DNA of 14,535 nt from Acidobacteriaceae bacterium (GCA_030042915.1 JASHYS010000105.1:1-14535), one strand, 5' to 3'. Counted from the stretch's first letter, positions 1 to 7,093 are shown. Numbers and translations are program-made. The notes: a model not told the origin generated them from the sequence alone.

Positions 1-64
1 CGGCGAAGCCCGTGGCCACGCTCGAGAGTTCGATGAGTCCGATGGAGTTGATTTCGGTTGCCAC
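1..64 (-). CDS. PduT-like BMC shell protein (N-terminal fragment)
   Basis: Reading leftward from a GTG at 64, the first residues are (M)ATEINSIGLIELSSVATGFA, and the gene continues off the left edge. The IGLIE(L/T)xSxAxG pattern is the opening strand and helix of a BMC domain, and PduT proteins begin this way. A strong ribosome binding site (GGAGGAGG on the minus strand, about 70-77) sits just upstream, inside the end of the pduS-like gene. The pduS-pduT order is the one known from propanediol loci. PduT is a trimer of tandem BMC domains that can hold a central 4Fe-4S cluster, and it is thought to conduct electrons through the shell together with PduS. The second domain and cluster cysteine lie outside the window, so PduT rather than another BMC protein is an inference from the neighbour and the opening residues. 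Confidence 0.75.
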   Translation of the reverse strand, partial: MATEINSIGLIELSSVATGFA

Positions 65-81
65 TTCGGCCTCCTCCGCTT

Positions 82-1419
82 CTATGCGTCGATGGTGATG
101 GCATCGGGCAGCACGGTCACGCGGCCATCGATGCTGGCATGAATGCGCGCGCCCAGCTTGCCTGGCTCGGGCGCTGCGATCAGATCTCCCACTCTCACGC
201 GATCGCCGCTTTTCACTACCGCTGCCGCGGCCGCGCCCGCATGCTGCTTGAGCGGCAGCGTGACGCGGCGCGGCGCAAAGTTGTGCTCCTTGAGCGGGCC
301 TTCGTTTCGAAATTCGCCCAGGCCCAGCCTGGCAATCAGCCGGCGCATGGGCACGCGCCGAAACTCGGCCATGGGATGCGCCTGGATGGAATCGGGAGTG
401 CCTTTCCAGGTGAGGCCGCGCTCGCGCGCCACCGGCTTGCCCTGAACGCATACGTTTTTCGGATCGAGATCCTCAGGGCAGGCGAACATGGTGCACAGGT
501 TGCACTCGCAGCAGTAGAGCGTGGCTACCGTCAAATCGCCGGGTTGCGAAAAGCCCAGCGACTGCATGGCGCGATGCGGCTCAATGGGATGACCGAGCAG
601 GTAGCGCGGGCAGAACTCTGTGCAGAAGCGGCATTGATCGCAGGCCGACCGGCCCACTTTGGCGATGTGCATCCAGGGCGCGTTGTGGCGCCGGATGAGT
701 GCGTGTTCGGCGGGCAGAACGATGATGCCGCCGAGTGTTTTGGTCACTGGGACGTTCAGGTCCGCTGCCGGCTTGGCCATCATGACGCCCCCAAGCAGAA
801 TGCCGAAGTCGGCCACGGTGGGACCGCCGGCGGCGTCGATGACCTCGCCGATGGTGATGCCGACAGGCACGCGCACAGTGACGGGCTCGGCCACAGCGCC
901 GGCGACGGTGAGATATTTGTGCGTCACCGGGCGGTCGAGCGCGATGTTCATCAGGGTCTCAACGTTCGCCACCACGGCGTCGACGTCTTTGGGCAGGCCC
1001 CCCGGTGGAATGATGCGGCCCGTGAGCATGTGCACGAGGATGAATTCGTCTCCGGCGGGATAGCAATCGGGCAGCGGCACGACGCGAATGCCGGCTGGAG
1101 CAGCGGCTTGAAGAGTAAAAATAATGTCCTCGTATTTTTCCTTGATTCCAACCACGCCCTCGCGCGCCCCCACGAGCTGCATCGCTATTTGCAGGCCGCG
1201 CAGAAACGGCTCGGCGTGGTGATGCAGCAGCTCTTTATCCTTGTGCAGCAGAGGCTCGCACTCGGCGGCATTGGCTACGACGATTGAAACTTGGGTTTTG
1301 AGTTTGACCGCCGTAGGAAAACCGGCGCCGCCGGCGCCCACGATGCCCAGCCCCTCAATTCGTTCCAAGGAGGCTCGGCCGATGGGGCCTGCCCGGAAAA
1401 TGCCAGATTCTGGCGTCAT
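82..1419 (-). CDS. pduS: PduS-like RnfC/SLBB-domain flavo-iron-sulfur protein
   Basis: A 445-residue protein from the ATG at 1419 (an in-frame TTG at 1437 would add six residues, and neither start has a good ribosome site). The Gly-rich GAGGAGFPTAVKL near residues 28-40 is the RnfC/Nqo1-type flavin/NADH-binding loop. An SLBB region follows around 165-220. Two ferredoxin-type cysteine sets come next: CxxCxxCxxxCP at C260, C263, C266, C270, and CxxCxxCxxxxCP at C303, C306, C309, C314 (with an extra Cys at 304). The C-terminus (about 395-445) looks like the small barrel/hammerhead domain of RnfC proteins. In propanediol compartments PduS is an NADH-oxidising cobalamin reductase. No B12 enzyme is visible here, so a general role in passing electrons from internal NADH to the outside, with the adjacent PduT, is at least as likely. 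It is read away from the main shell operon. Confidence 0.87.
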   Translation of the reverse strand: MTPESGIFRAGPIGRASLERIEGLGIVGAGGAGFPTAVKLKTQVSIVVANAAECEPLLHKDKELLHHHAEPFLRGLQIAMQLVGAREGVVGIKEKYEDIIFTLQAAAPAGIRVVPLPDCYPAGDEFILVHMLTGRIIPPGGLPKDVDAVVANVETLMNIALDRPVTHKYLTVAGAVAEPVTVRVPVGITIGEVIDAAGGPTVADFGILLGGVMMAKPAADLNVPVTKTLGGIIVLPAEHALIRRHNAPWMHIAKVGRSACDQCRFCTEFCPRYLLGHPIEPHRAMQSLGFSQPGDLTVATLYCCECNLCTMFACPEDLDPKNVCVQGKPVARERGLTWKGTPDSIQAHPMAEFRRVPMRRLIARLGLGEFRNEGPLKEHNFAPRRVTLPLKQHAGAAAAAVVKSGDRVRVGDLIAAPEPGKLGARIHASIDGRVTVLPDAITIDA

Positions 1420-1511
1420 GTCGTTACTATCAATCAAGATCAGCCAATTTTTGGATTGACTACGGTAGATACCATACTATATCATTCAAATTCAATCAAG
1501 AACATTCAACA
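1420..1511. promoter_or_regulatory. Divergent promoter region of the BMC locus
   Basis: This AT-rich gap separates the leftward pduS-like gene from the rightward kinase operon. On the plus strand TTGACT (1456-1461) and TATATC (1478-1483) are 16 bp apart, close to a sigma-70 promoter. On the minus strand TTGATT and TATGGT lie 17 bp apart over the same bases, so the two promoters would overlap face to face. ATTCAA occurs three times on the plus strand (1484, 1490, 1504), a possible operator. A DeoR-family gene at the end of the operon is the obvious candidate regulator. Sites are read by eye; none is proven. Confidence 0.5.
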
Positions 1512-2699
1512 ATGAAGGTCTTGATTCCCAATATCGGCAGCACCTCGTTCAAGTACCGTTTGTTCGAGATCCCAGAATCAGTCGGGGCGGGAGCGGCGCC
1601 GGCGCGCGAAATCGTGCTGGCGCAGGGGCGCGTGGAGCGGATGGGGCAGCCGGGTGGCGACTGTCCGGATTGCCAATCGGCGATCAGGAAATGTCTGCGC
1701 GAGGTTGCAGGACCGGGCAAGGTGCTCAAAAGCCTCAGCGAGATAGGCGCTGTGGGATTCAAGGTCGTGCACACGGGGCCGCTGAACACGCCGCAGATCA
1801 TCGACGATGCGTTTCTGGCCACGATGGAGGAGTTTTCGTTTCTGGCGCCGGCGCACAATCCGCCGTATATCGCAGCCATCAAGGCTTTCCGACAGGAGTT
1901 GCCGGGCGTGCCGCTGGTTGCGGTCATGGAACCGTCTCCTTACCGGTTCATGGATGAGGCAGCGACTACCTACGCGGTGCCCTACGCGTGGCGTGCGAAA
2001 CATGGCATCCGGCGCTACGGGTTTCATGGCGCCAGCCACCGTTCGGCGAGTGAGCGGGCGCAGGCATTGCTGGTGCGCAACGATGTGCGGCACATCTCGT
2101 GCCATTTGGGCGGAAGCTCGAGCGTGGCGGCGTTCCGTAACGGTGTGGCGATTGACACGAGCATGGGAGCGTCGCCGCAATCGGGATTGCCACAGAACAA
2201 CCGCGTGGGCGACATCGATGCGTTTGCCGTTTTGCACATGATGAAAAAGCTGGGGCTGGGGCCCGATGGGATGGCGGCGCTGCTGGCAGCTGAGTCGGGA
2301 TTGGCGGGGATCAGCGGGACGAGCGGCGATCTGCGCGACCTGGAAGAGGCTGCGGCAAAGGGCACCGCGCGGGCCAGGCTGGCGCTCGATGTTCTGGTGC
2401 GCGCCATCCGGCACTATGTGGGCGCGTTCCTGCTGGAACTGGGCGGGCTGGACGTGATCACGTTTTCGGGTGGAATGGGCGAAAACAGCGCGGTGATTCG
2501 CGCGGCTGTTGTGAATGGGATGGAGGCGTTCGGCGTAGAACTGGATGAAGCCAAGAACGTAGCGACCAGGGGCGAAGGCGAGATCTCAACGCTTCGCGCA
2601 GCGGTAAAGGTTCTGGTGATTCCGGCCAACGAGGAGTGGATTGTGGCGCGGGAAACGGTGGCGGTGGTGAAAAAACAGCTTCTAGCCACTAGCCCCTAG
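1512..2699 (+). CDS. ackA: Acetate/acyl kinase, divergent BMC-associated type
   Basis: A 395-residue ASKHA-fold kinase that would make ATP plus an organic acid from an acyl-phosphate (acetyl-, propionyl- or lactyl-phosphate), the last step of the compartment pathway. Visible family motifs are NxGSxSxK at the N-terminus (N7, S10, S12, K14), LAPAHNPP (111-118), YGFHGASH (169-176), CHLGGSSS (197-204), DTSMG (215-219), NRVGD (230-234), GISGTSGDLR (266-275), SGGMGEN (319-325) and NEEWIVARET near the end. Length fits acetate kinases (about 400). Two positions essential in the Methanosarcina enzyme look changed: the Arg of HRVVHGG is Lys84, and the Asp of FDTAFH is Glu140. It is first in the rightward operon, with PduL next. 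No clear ribosome site precedes the ATG. The last codons (LLATSP) are formed by a CTAG-rich repeat running into the spacer. Kinase family is sure; substrate is not. Confidence 0.88.
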   Translation: MKVLIPNIGSTSFKYRLFEIPESVGAGAAPAREIVLAQGRVERMGQPGGDCPDCQSAIRKCLREVAGPGKVLKSLSEIGAVGFKVVHTGPLNTPQIIDDAFLATMEEFSFLAPAHNPPYIAAIKAFRQELPGVPLVAVMEPSPYRFMDEAATTYAVPYAWRAKHGIRRYGFHGASHRSASERAQALLVRNDVRHISCHLGGSSSVAAFRNGVAIDTSMGASPQSGLPQNNRVGDIDAFAVLHMMKKLGLGPDGMAALLAAESGLAGISGTSGDLRDLEEAAAKGTARARLALDVLVRAIRHYVGAFLLELGGLDVITFSGGMGENSAVIRAAVVNGMEAFGVELDEAKNVATRGEGEISTLRAAVKVLVIPANEEWIVARETVAVVKKQLLATSP

Positions 2700-2826
2700 C
2701 TTTTAGCTCGACAGGGTGAGTGAGAGTAGTGGTCCTGAGCAGACGAGGGCACGGGAGCAGGAAATCGCGAGTCGGGGCCTAACTCCGCTAATTCCGCGAC
2801 TCCGCTGGCTCCGCTTAAGGGTTTTT
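2682..2826 (+). repeat. TAG-rich and CTCCGCT-rich degenerate spacer
   Basis: The ackA-pduL gap and the last ackA codons contain low-complexity text. CTAG occurs at 2682, 2689 and 2696, followed by CTTTTAGCTC; later CTCCGCT-like words recur four times between 2781 and 2817. A GTG at 2716 would extend the pduL reading frame back through this text, but the extra 37 residues look like translated spacer. No terminator is seen, so transcription probably runs through. Confidence 0.55.
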
Positions 2827-3501
2827 ATGGCAAGCGCAGTGAATCCGATGATAGACAGGGCCACGGTGGAGCGCATCGTGCGCCAGGTGGCGCTGGAGTA
2901 CCTGGGCCGCGGCGACAAGGGCAGGACGCCGGAACTTGTGGTGCAGGCCTCGTCACGCCATATGCATGTGTGCCGCGAAGATATGGACGTGTTGTTCGGT
3001 TCTGGCTCTGAACTCACCGTGGACCGCTCGCTCTTCCAGGAAGGCTTTTACGCGGCCAAGGAGACGGTGACCATCGTGGGGCCGCGCAGCCGCATCATTT
3101 CGAACCTGCGCATTCTGGGGCCGATGCGGAAGCAGTCGCAGGTCGAACTAGCCTTTACCGATGCCATCATGCTGGGCTTCAACGATCTCCCCGTTCGGCT
3201 GTCGGGCGATCTGAAGGGCACGCCGGGCGCGGTAGTTGTCGGTCCCAAGGGCGTGGTGGAGCTGAAGGAGGGCCTGATTCGCGCCGCCATCCACGCGCAT
3301 ATGAGTCCCGACGAGGCCGCGTACTTCGGCGTGAAGCAGGGCGACAAGATGAAGCTGCGCGTCGGTGGGCCTTCGGGCGTGACGTTCAACAACGTGCACG
3401 TACGCGTCGATTCCCGCTCGCGCCTGAATGTGCACATGGACACGGATGAGGCCAACGCCTGCGGTCTGCACCTGACCAAGGATGTGGAGCTGTTTAAGTA
3501 G
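2827..3501 (+). CDS. pduL: PduL-type phosphate acyltransferase (phosphotransacylase)
   Basis: A 224-residue protein that converts acyl-CoA and phosphate to acyl-phosphate, regenerating CoA inside the compartment for the aldehyde dehydrogenase. The two repeated beta-barrel halves of PduL are apparent. Metal-binding histidines are in SSRHMHVC (H45, H47), AAIHAHMS (H156, H158) and NVHMDTDEANA (H203). Residues 7-27 (PMIDRATVERIVRQVALEYLG) form an amphipathic helix followed by a Gly/Lys-rich linker, which fits the N-terminal encapsulation peptide reported for PduL. The ATG at 2827 is preferred over the upstream GTG at 2716 because AAGGG lies five bases upstream and the protein then begins with the targeting helix. 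It lies between the kinase and the shell genes. The family assignment is firm; the acyl group (acetyl, propionyl or lactyl) cannot be read from sequence. Confidence 0.93.
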   Translation: MASAVNPMIDRATVERIVRQVALEYLGRGDKGRTPELVVQASSRHMHVCREDMDVLFGSGSELTVDRSLFQEGFYAAKETVTIVGPRSRIISNLRILGPMRKQSQVELAFTDAIMLGFNDLPVRLSGDLKGTPGAVVVGPKGVVELKEGLIRAAIHAHMSPDEAAYFGVKQGDKMKLRVGGPSGVTFNNVHVRVDSRSRLNVHMDTDEANACGLHLTKDVELFK

Positions 3502-3574
3502 GGAACAAGGAAGCAACGGGCGCAAGTCGAATTGGGAATAACCGTAGGAACGCAACGCAACAAGAGAGGAAGCG

Positions 3575-3868
3575 ATGAAACAAGCGCTTGGGATGGTTGA
3601 GACAAAGGGTCTGGTCGCGCTGTTTGAGGCGACCGACGCCATGCTGAAATCGGCAAGTGTGACCTTCGCGGGCTGGCAAACCGTGGGAGCGGGACTGGTG
3701 ACCGCGTTCGTAGAAGGAGACGTAGCGGCGGTGAAGGCCGCAACGGATGCGGGCGCGGAAGCAGCATCGCGGATTGGCGAGGTGGTGAGCGTGCAAGTCA
3801 TCTCGCGGCCTCACGACGAGCTGCCGTCGTTTGTGCAAAACAGCAAATCGGCGGCGAAGAAGAGCTAG
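3575..3868 (+). CDS. BMC-H shell protein, paralog 1
   Basis: A 97-residue hexamer-forming shell protein with a single BMC domain: [20 protein letters not shown] at 4-23, then MLKSASV, and a C-terminal [12 protein letters not shown]. The predicted central-pore loop is T36-V37-G38-A39-G40-L41. A Lys/Ser-rich tail (NSKSAAKKS) follows the domain. It closely resembles paralog 3 (both have KGLVAL-xx-ATDAMLK and AGW before the pore loop), suggesting tandem duplication. A purine-rich ribosome site (AGAGGAAG) lies just upstream. Hexamers of this type tile the facets of the shell, and pore residues control which small molecules cross. No catalytic role is expected. Confidence 0.95.
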   Translation: MKQALGMVETKGLVALFEATDAMLKSASVTFAGWQTVGAGLVTAFVEGDVAAVKAATDAGAEAASRIGEVVSVQVISRPHDELPSFVQNSKSAAKKS

Positions 3869-4018
3869 CCTCCAGCTCCTGGCCTCTAGCTTTGAAGCGG
3901 GAGAACGGGGCTTCGTTCAAGCGCGAGGGTCCGCTGTGAAAAGCAAGACGCCAGGTGAAGATGGCAAGAGCTAGAGGCTAGCGACGAGTAGCTTGAAGCT
4001 GAACTTCGAGGAGACGAA
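3862..4018 (+). repeat. Inverted CTAG-rich spacer between BMC-H genes
   Basis: This spacer of about 150 bp is longer than the others in the operon. GCTAGCC...GGCCTCTAGCTTTGAAGC at 3864-3898 faces GCAAGAGCTAGAGGCTAG...TAGCTTGAAGCT at 3964-4000, which read in reverse complement gives nearly the same words, so the two ends form an imperfect inverted repeat around about 65 bp. CTAG appears at 3865, 3886, 3971 and 3978. No coding capacity is supported in it. A large RNA stem that tunes expression of the downstream shell genes, or simply decayed repeat DNA, are both possible. Confidence 0.5.
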
Positions 4019-4288
4019 ATGAGTCAGGCAATCGGATTAATTGAGACCAGAGGAATGGTGGGGCTGGTGGAAGCGAGCGACGCAATGGTGAAAGCGGCCA
4101 GCGTGGAGCTGGTGAAAACAGTGCCCATCGGCGGCGGCTACGTGACCGCGATCGTGCGCGGTGACGTGGGCTCAGTGCGTGCAGCGGTGGATGCGGGCGC
4201 GACAGCCGCCAAGGTGGTGGGCGAGTTGGTGTCGTCGCACGTGATTCCACGGCCTCACGAATCGCTCGTGGACCACATGTTGAAGTAG
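4019..4288 (+). CDS. BMC-H shell protein, paralog 2
   Basis: An 89-residue single-domain BMC shell protein: [20 protein letters not shown] at 4-23, MVKAASV, then a pore loop P36-I37-G38-G39-G40-Y41 and the C-terminal [16 protein letters not shown]. It differs most from the other two BMC-H copies, and its PIGGGY loop suggests a differently shaped or more open pore. The start codon is preceded by GAGGAG. It would mix with the other hexamers in the shell facets. Confidence 0.95.
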   Translation: MSQAIGLIETRGMVGLVEASDAMVKAASVELVKTVPIGGGYVTAIVRGDVGSVRAAVDAGATAAKVVGELVSSHVIPRPHESLVDHMLK

Positions 4289-4309
4289 CGAGGAAGGCGG
4301 AGAAGACAC

Positions 4310-4582
4310 ATGGCGAACGAAGCAGTAGGAATGATCGAGACCAAGGGGCTGGTGGCCTTGGTGCAAGCGACCGACGCGATGCTGAAAGCGGCCAGCGTGA
4401 AGTATGCGGGCTGGAGTAAGGTGGGCAGCGGTCTGTGCTCGGTATACGTGACCGGCGACGTGGGCAGCGTGCGTGCGGCAGTGGATGCGGGGGCTGCGGC
4501 GGCGCGCGCGGCAGGCGAAGTGCAAAGCGTGCACGTGATTGCGCGGCCGCACGACACGCTGGGAACCGTATTGCCGAAATAA
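4310..4582 (+). CDS. BMC-H shell protein, paralog 3
   Basis: A 90-residue BMC-H hexamer protein: [20 protein letters not shown] at 5-24, MLKAASV, pore loop K37-V38-G39-S40-G41-L42 followed by Cys43, and the C-terminal [13 protein letters not shown]. The KVGSGL loop is of the same type as the pore of well-studied PduA. It starts 21 bases after paralog 2 with a GGAG site upstream, consistent with one transcript. Strong similarity to paralog 1 points to duplication followed by change at the pore. Confidence 0.95.
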   Translation: MANEAVGMIETKGLVALVQATDAMLKAASVKYAGWSKVGSGLCSVYVTGDVGSVRAAVDAGAAAARAAGEVQSVHVIARPHDTLGTVLPK

Positions 4583-4629
4583 GGCGGCGTGTCGATTGCT
4601 GAGCGCTGCGGCGCAAAGAGGGAGCCGGC

Positions 4630-4926
4630 ATGTTCATAGCGAAAGTCATTGGCAACGTGGTTTCCACGCAAAAAATTGAAAAGTTCCGCGGGATGAAGCT
4701 GCTGCTGATCCAGCCCTACATCAACAAGGAAGGCAAACTGCAGATTTCGGGCAGCTCCGTGGTGGCCGTGGACAGCGTGGGGGCAGGAGTGGGCGAGTGC
4801 GTGCTGTTTACGCAAGGCAGCTCCGCTCGACTGACACCCACAACCAAAGATGCGCCTGTCGACGCAGTGATCGTAGGGATCGTGGACACCATCGAGGTAG
4901 GCGGCGCGATGGTCGCGAAGCCCTAG
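4630..4926 (+). CDS. BMC-P pentameric vertex protein, copy 1
   Basis: A 98-residue EutN/CcmL-family protein. It begins MFIAKVIGNVVSTQK, carries the GSSAR motif (83% of family members have a Gly-Ser/Asp-x-Ala-Arg turn is not claimed here; the turn itself is visible at about residues 63-67) and ends with the PVDAVIVGIVDTIEV strand. Pentamers of this family cap the vertices of the icosahedral shell. A GAGGGAG ribosome site precedes the ATG. It sits directly before the aldehyde dehydrogenase and is apart from the other two BMC-P genes, which lie after that enzyme. Confidence 0.94.
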   Translation: MFIAKVIGNVVSTQKIEKFRGMKLLLIQPYINKEGKLQISGSSVVAVDSVGAGVGECVLFTQGSSARLTPTTKDAPVDAVIVGIVDTIEVGGAMVAKP

Positions 4927-4950
4927 AGCGGTAGTTGGGGAGTTTTCGAG

Positions 4951-6411
4951 ATGCAGGCACAACAGCAAGTGTCACCGCAGATCATTGCGGAGATTGCTAA
5001 GGAAGTGGTGGCGCGCCTGCGCGTGCAGATGCAGGGCGCGCCTGGTGCGACCTCAGCACCTGCGACGCGCACTACGAACGTGCGTGACGGCGTGTTCGCC
5101 ACCGTGGACGAGGCTGTGAACGCTGCGTTCGAGACACAGAAGAAGATTGCTGCCATGAGCCTGGCGGAGCGCGGGCGCCTGATCGACATGATTGTGCGCG
5201 TCTGCAACGACCGCCGCGAGGAACTGGGCCGCATGGAGCTCGAAGAGACCAAGGTCGGCCGGCTCGATCACAAGATTTTGAAGCTAACGAACATGCGCTT
5301 TGTGTTGGGCGTAAATGCCATGCGCAGCGATGCACGCAGCGACCGCTCCGGGCTTTGCATCACCGAGCGTGCGCCGTGGGGCGTGATCGGCATGATGCTT
5401 CCTGTGACGCACTCCGTGCCCACGATGGCTTCGAATGCCATCAACATTCTGGCTGCGGGCAACACTGCGGTCTTCGGTCCGCATCCTTCCGGCGCCAAGG
5501 TGGCGCAATATGCGCTGCAGTTGTGGAATCGCGAGTTTGAGCGCGAGCTGGGCGTGACCAACGTTCTGACCACCATCACCGAGCCCAGCATCGAAGCCGC
5601 CGACCAGATCTTCAACCATCCCAAAGTTGCTCTGCTGACGGTTACCGGCGGATCGGCTGTGGTGAAGGCTGCCGCACAGTCGGGCAAGCGAGTCATCGCC
5701 GGTGGTCCGGGCAATCCGCCGGTGGTAGTGGACGAGACGGCGGACCTGGATCGCGCGGCGCGCTGCATTATCGAAGGCGCAGCCTTCGACAACAATCTGC
5801 TGTGTATCGGCGAGAAAGAGGTCTTTGTAGTTGCATCGGCGGCCGAGGCGTTTATTGCGGCCATGAAGCGAGCCGGCGCATACCAGCTGAATGCGACAGC
5901 CATCGACAGGCTGACCAAGGCTGCTTTTACGTTTGAGGGCGGCGGAGGGGGCTGCGCCCGCGCGCATGTGAAGAAGGACCTGGTGGGCAAAGACGTAGCC
6001 GTGCTTGCCAACGCTGCCGGCGTGAAAGCGCCGCCGGGAACCGATCTGCTGTTCGGCGAAACCGAGGAGAACCATCCCTTCGTGACTGAAGAGCAGATGA
6101 TGCCATTCATTCCCGTGGTGCGCGTAAGAGACGTGGACGCGGCCATTGCCGCTGCGGTGAAGGCCGAGCACGGGTACCGGCACACGGCCATTATTCACAC
6201 GCAGAACGTCGACACCGCGACTCGCATGGCCCGCGCTATGAACACCACGCTGTTTATTCAGAACGCGGCATCGCCCGCATCGCTGGGCGTAGGCGGACCG
6301 GGATACTTCAGCCACACTGTGGCTACGCCGACGGGTGAAGGCATCACTACCCCGATGACGTTCACGCGCGAGCGGCAGATGGTGATTGGGGATGCGCTGA
6401 GAATCATTTGA
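4951..6411 (+). CDS. pduP: CoA-acylating aldehyde dehydrogenase (PduP/EutE family)
   Basis: A 486-residue enzyme that oxidises an aldehyde with NAD+ and CoA to an acyl-CoA. The catalytic cysteine is C285 in AFDNNLLCIGEKEV, the signature of the CoA-acylating PduP/EutE group. TVTGGSAVV (230-238) and GGPGNPPVVVDETAD (251-265) are further family motifs. Residues 8-27 form an amphipathic helix (SPQIIAEIAKEVVARLRVQ) followed by an Ala/Pro/Thr linker to about residue 45, matching an N-terminal encapsulation peptide. It lies between the first and second BMC-P genes, with a GGGGAG ribosome site. In aldolase-type compartments the expected substrate is lactaldehyde, giving lactyl-CoA; propionaldehyde or acetaldehyde cannot be excluded. 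The gene symbol reflects family membership rather than proven substrate. Confidence 0.93.
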   Translation: MQAQQQVSPQIIAEIAKEVVARLRVQMQGAPGATSAPATRTTNVRDGVFATVDEAVNAAFETQKKIAAMSLAERGRLIDMIVRVCNDRREELGRMELEETKVGRLDHKILKLTNMRFVLGVNAMRSDARSDRSGLCITERAPWGVIGMMLPVTHSVPTMASNAINILAAGNTAVFGPHPSGAKVAQYALQLWNREFERELGVTNVLTTITEPSIEAADQIFNHPKVALLTVTGGSAVVKAAAQSGKRVIAGGPGNPPVVVDETADLDRAARCIIEGAAFDNNLLCIGEKEVFVVASAAEAFIAAMKRAGAYQLNATAIDRLTKAAFTFEGGGGGCARAHVKKDLVGKDVAVLANAAGVKAPPGTDLLFGETEENHPFVTEEQMMPFIPVVRVRDVDAAIAAAVKAEHGYRHTAIIHTQNVDTATRMARAMNTTLFIQNAASPASLGVGGPGYFSHTVATPTGEGITTPMTFTRERQMVIGDALRII

Positions 6412-6416
6412 ACGCA

Positions 6417-6445
6417 GGGATTAGCGGCTAGGGATTAGGGATTAG
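6417..6445 (+). repeat. Short GGGATTAG repeats
   Basis: The spacer between the aldehyde dehydrogenase and the second BMC-P gene holds GGGATTAG at 6417-6424, a CGGCTA insert, and then two tandem 7-bp GGGATTA units at 6431-6445. It belongs to the same TAG-rich spacer style as those after ackA and the first BMC-H gene. Confidence 0.6.
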
Positions 6446-6471
6446 AAAAACGAGGGACGGACTGAAGGGCA

Positions 6472-6774
6472 ATGTTTTTGGCGCGCATTGAGGGCACGGT
6501 GGTGGCGACGGCGAAGCATCCTTCGCTGGATGCGTGCCGGTTTCTTGTGGCGCGGCGCATCGAGCGCGACGGAAGCGTGGCCGAGGAGCCGAACGTGGTG
6601 GTGGATTGGCTGGGCGCCGCGCGAGGCAACACGGTGATGGTTTCGACCGACGGAGACATTGCGCGCGAAAAATTCGGCAACAACACACCTGCGCGCATGG
6701 TGGTCGTGGGAATTGTGGATGCAGTGCAATATCCGGAGCTAACAGAGCCGGCCGCACAAGGGAGCGCGACATGA
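6472..6774 (+). CDS. BMC-P pentameric vertex protein, copy 2
   Basis: A 100-residue EutN/CcmL-family vertex protein: MFLARIEGTVVATAKHPSL at the start, GDIAREKFG in the middle (the Gly-Asp-x-Ala-Arg form of the family turn), and ARMVVVGIVDAV near the end, followed by a short tail. Its stop overlaps the start of copy 3 (ATGA at 6771-6774), so the two are probably translationally coupled. AAGGG lies very close to the ATG. Confidence 0.92.
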   Translation: MFLARIEGTVVATAKHPSLDACRFLVARRIERDGSVAEEPNVVVDWLGAARGNTVMVSTDGDIAREKFGNNTPARMVVVGIVDAVQYPELTEPAAQGSAT

Positions 6775-7058
6775 GGCTGGGCATCGTTCGCGGACACTTG
6801 ACGCTAATTCCGGCGGTGGAGCCGTTCCGCTCGCGGACATTTGCCATTCTGGAGCCGGTGACGATGGAGAATCTGCGGGCGAAGAACGGCAAGGGGGGAG
6901 GCAAGGCGCTGATCGCCGTGGACGAACTGGGTGCGGCAACTGGGCAAATGGTAGCGTTCACCGAGGGCCGCGAAGCGTCGAATCCGTTCTGGCCCACGCC
7001 GGTGCCCGTGGATGCGTACCTGGCGCTGATCGTGGACAGGGTGGAAGTCGCGGAGTAG
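6771..7058 (+). CDS. BMC-P pentameric vertex protein, copy 3
   Basis: A 95-residue EutN/CcmL-family protein beginning MRLGIVRGHLTLIPAVEPF, with EGREASNPF in the place of the usual GSSAR/GDxAR turn and ending PVDAYLALIVDRVEVAE. The frame is open further upstream, but the ATG at 6771 gives the normal family N-terminus and overlaps the previous stop, so it is the likely start. Three diverged BMC-P proteins in one locus is the usual complement for aldolase-type (PVM-like) compartments. Confidence 0.9.
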   Translation: MRLGIVRGHLTLIPAVEPFRSRTFAILEPVTMENLRAKNGKGGGKALIAVDELGAATGQMVAFTEGREASNPFWPTPVPVDAYLALIVDRVEVAE

Positions 7059-7093
7059 GCATTAGAGAGGCAAATGGGGTCTGAGGTGCGGAA

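Noticed and set aside
58..1287. A 409-codon plus-strand open frame opposite the pduS-like gene
   Set aside because: It is rich in His, Arg and Gly with no family pattern, as expected for the antisense of a GC-rich gene; the minus-strand frame carries clear iron-sulfur and flavin motifs.
2716..2826. Upstream GTG start giving pduL a 37-residue extension
   Set aside because: The extra residues come from repetitive spacer text and would bury the targeting helix; the ATG at 2827 has its own AAGGG site.
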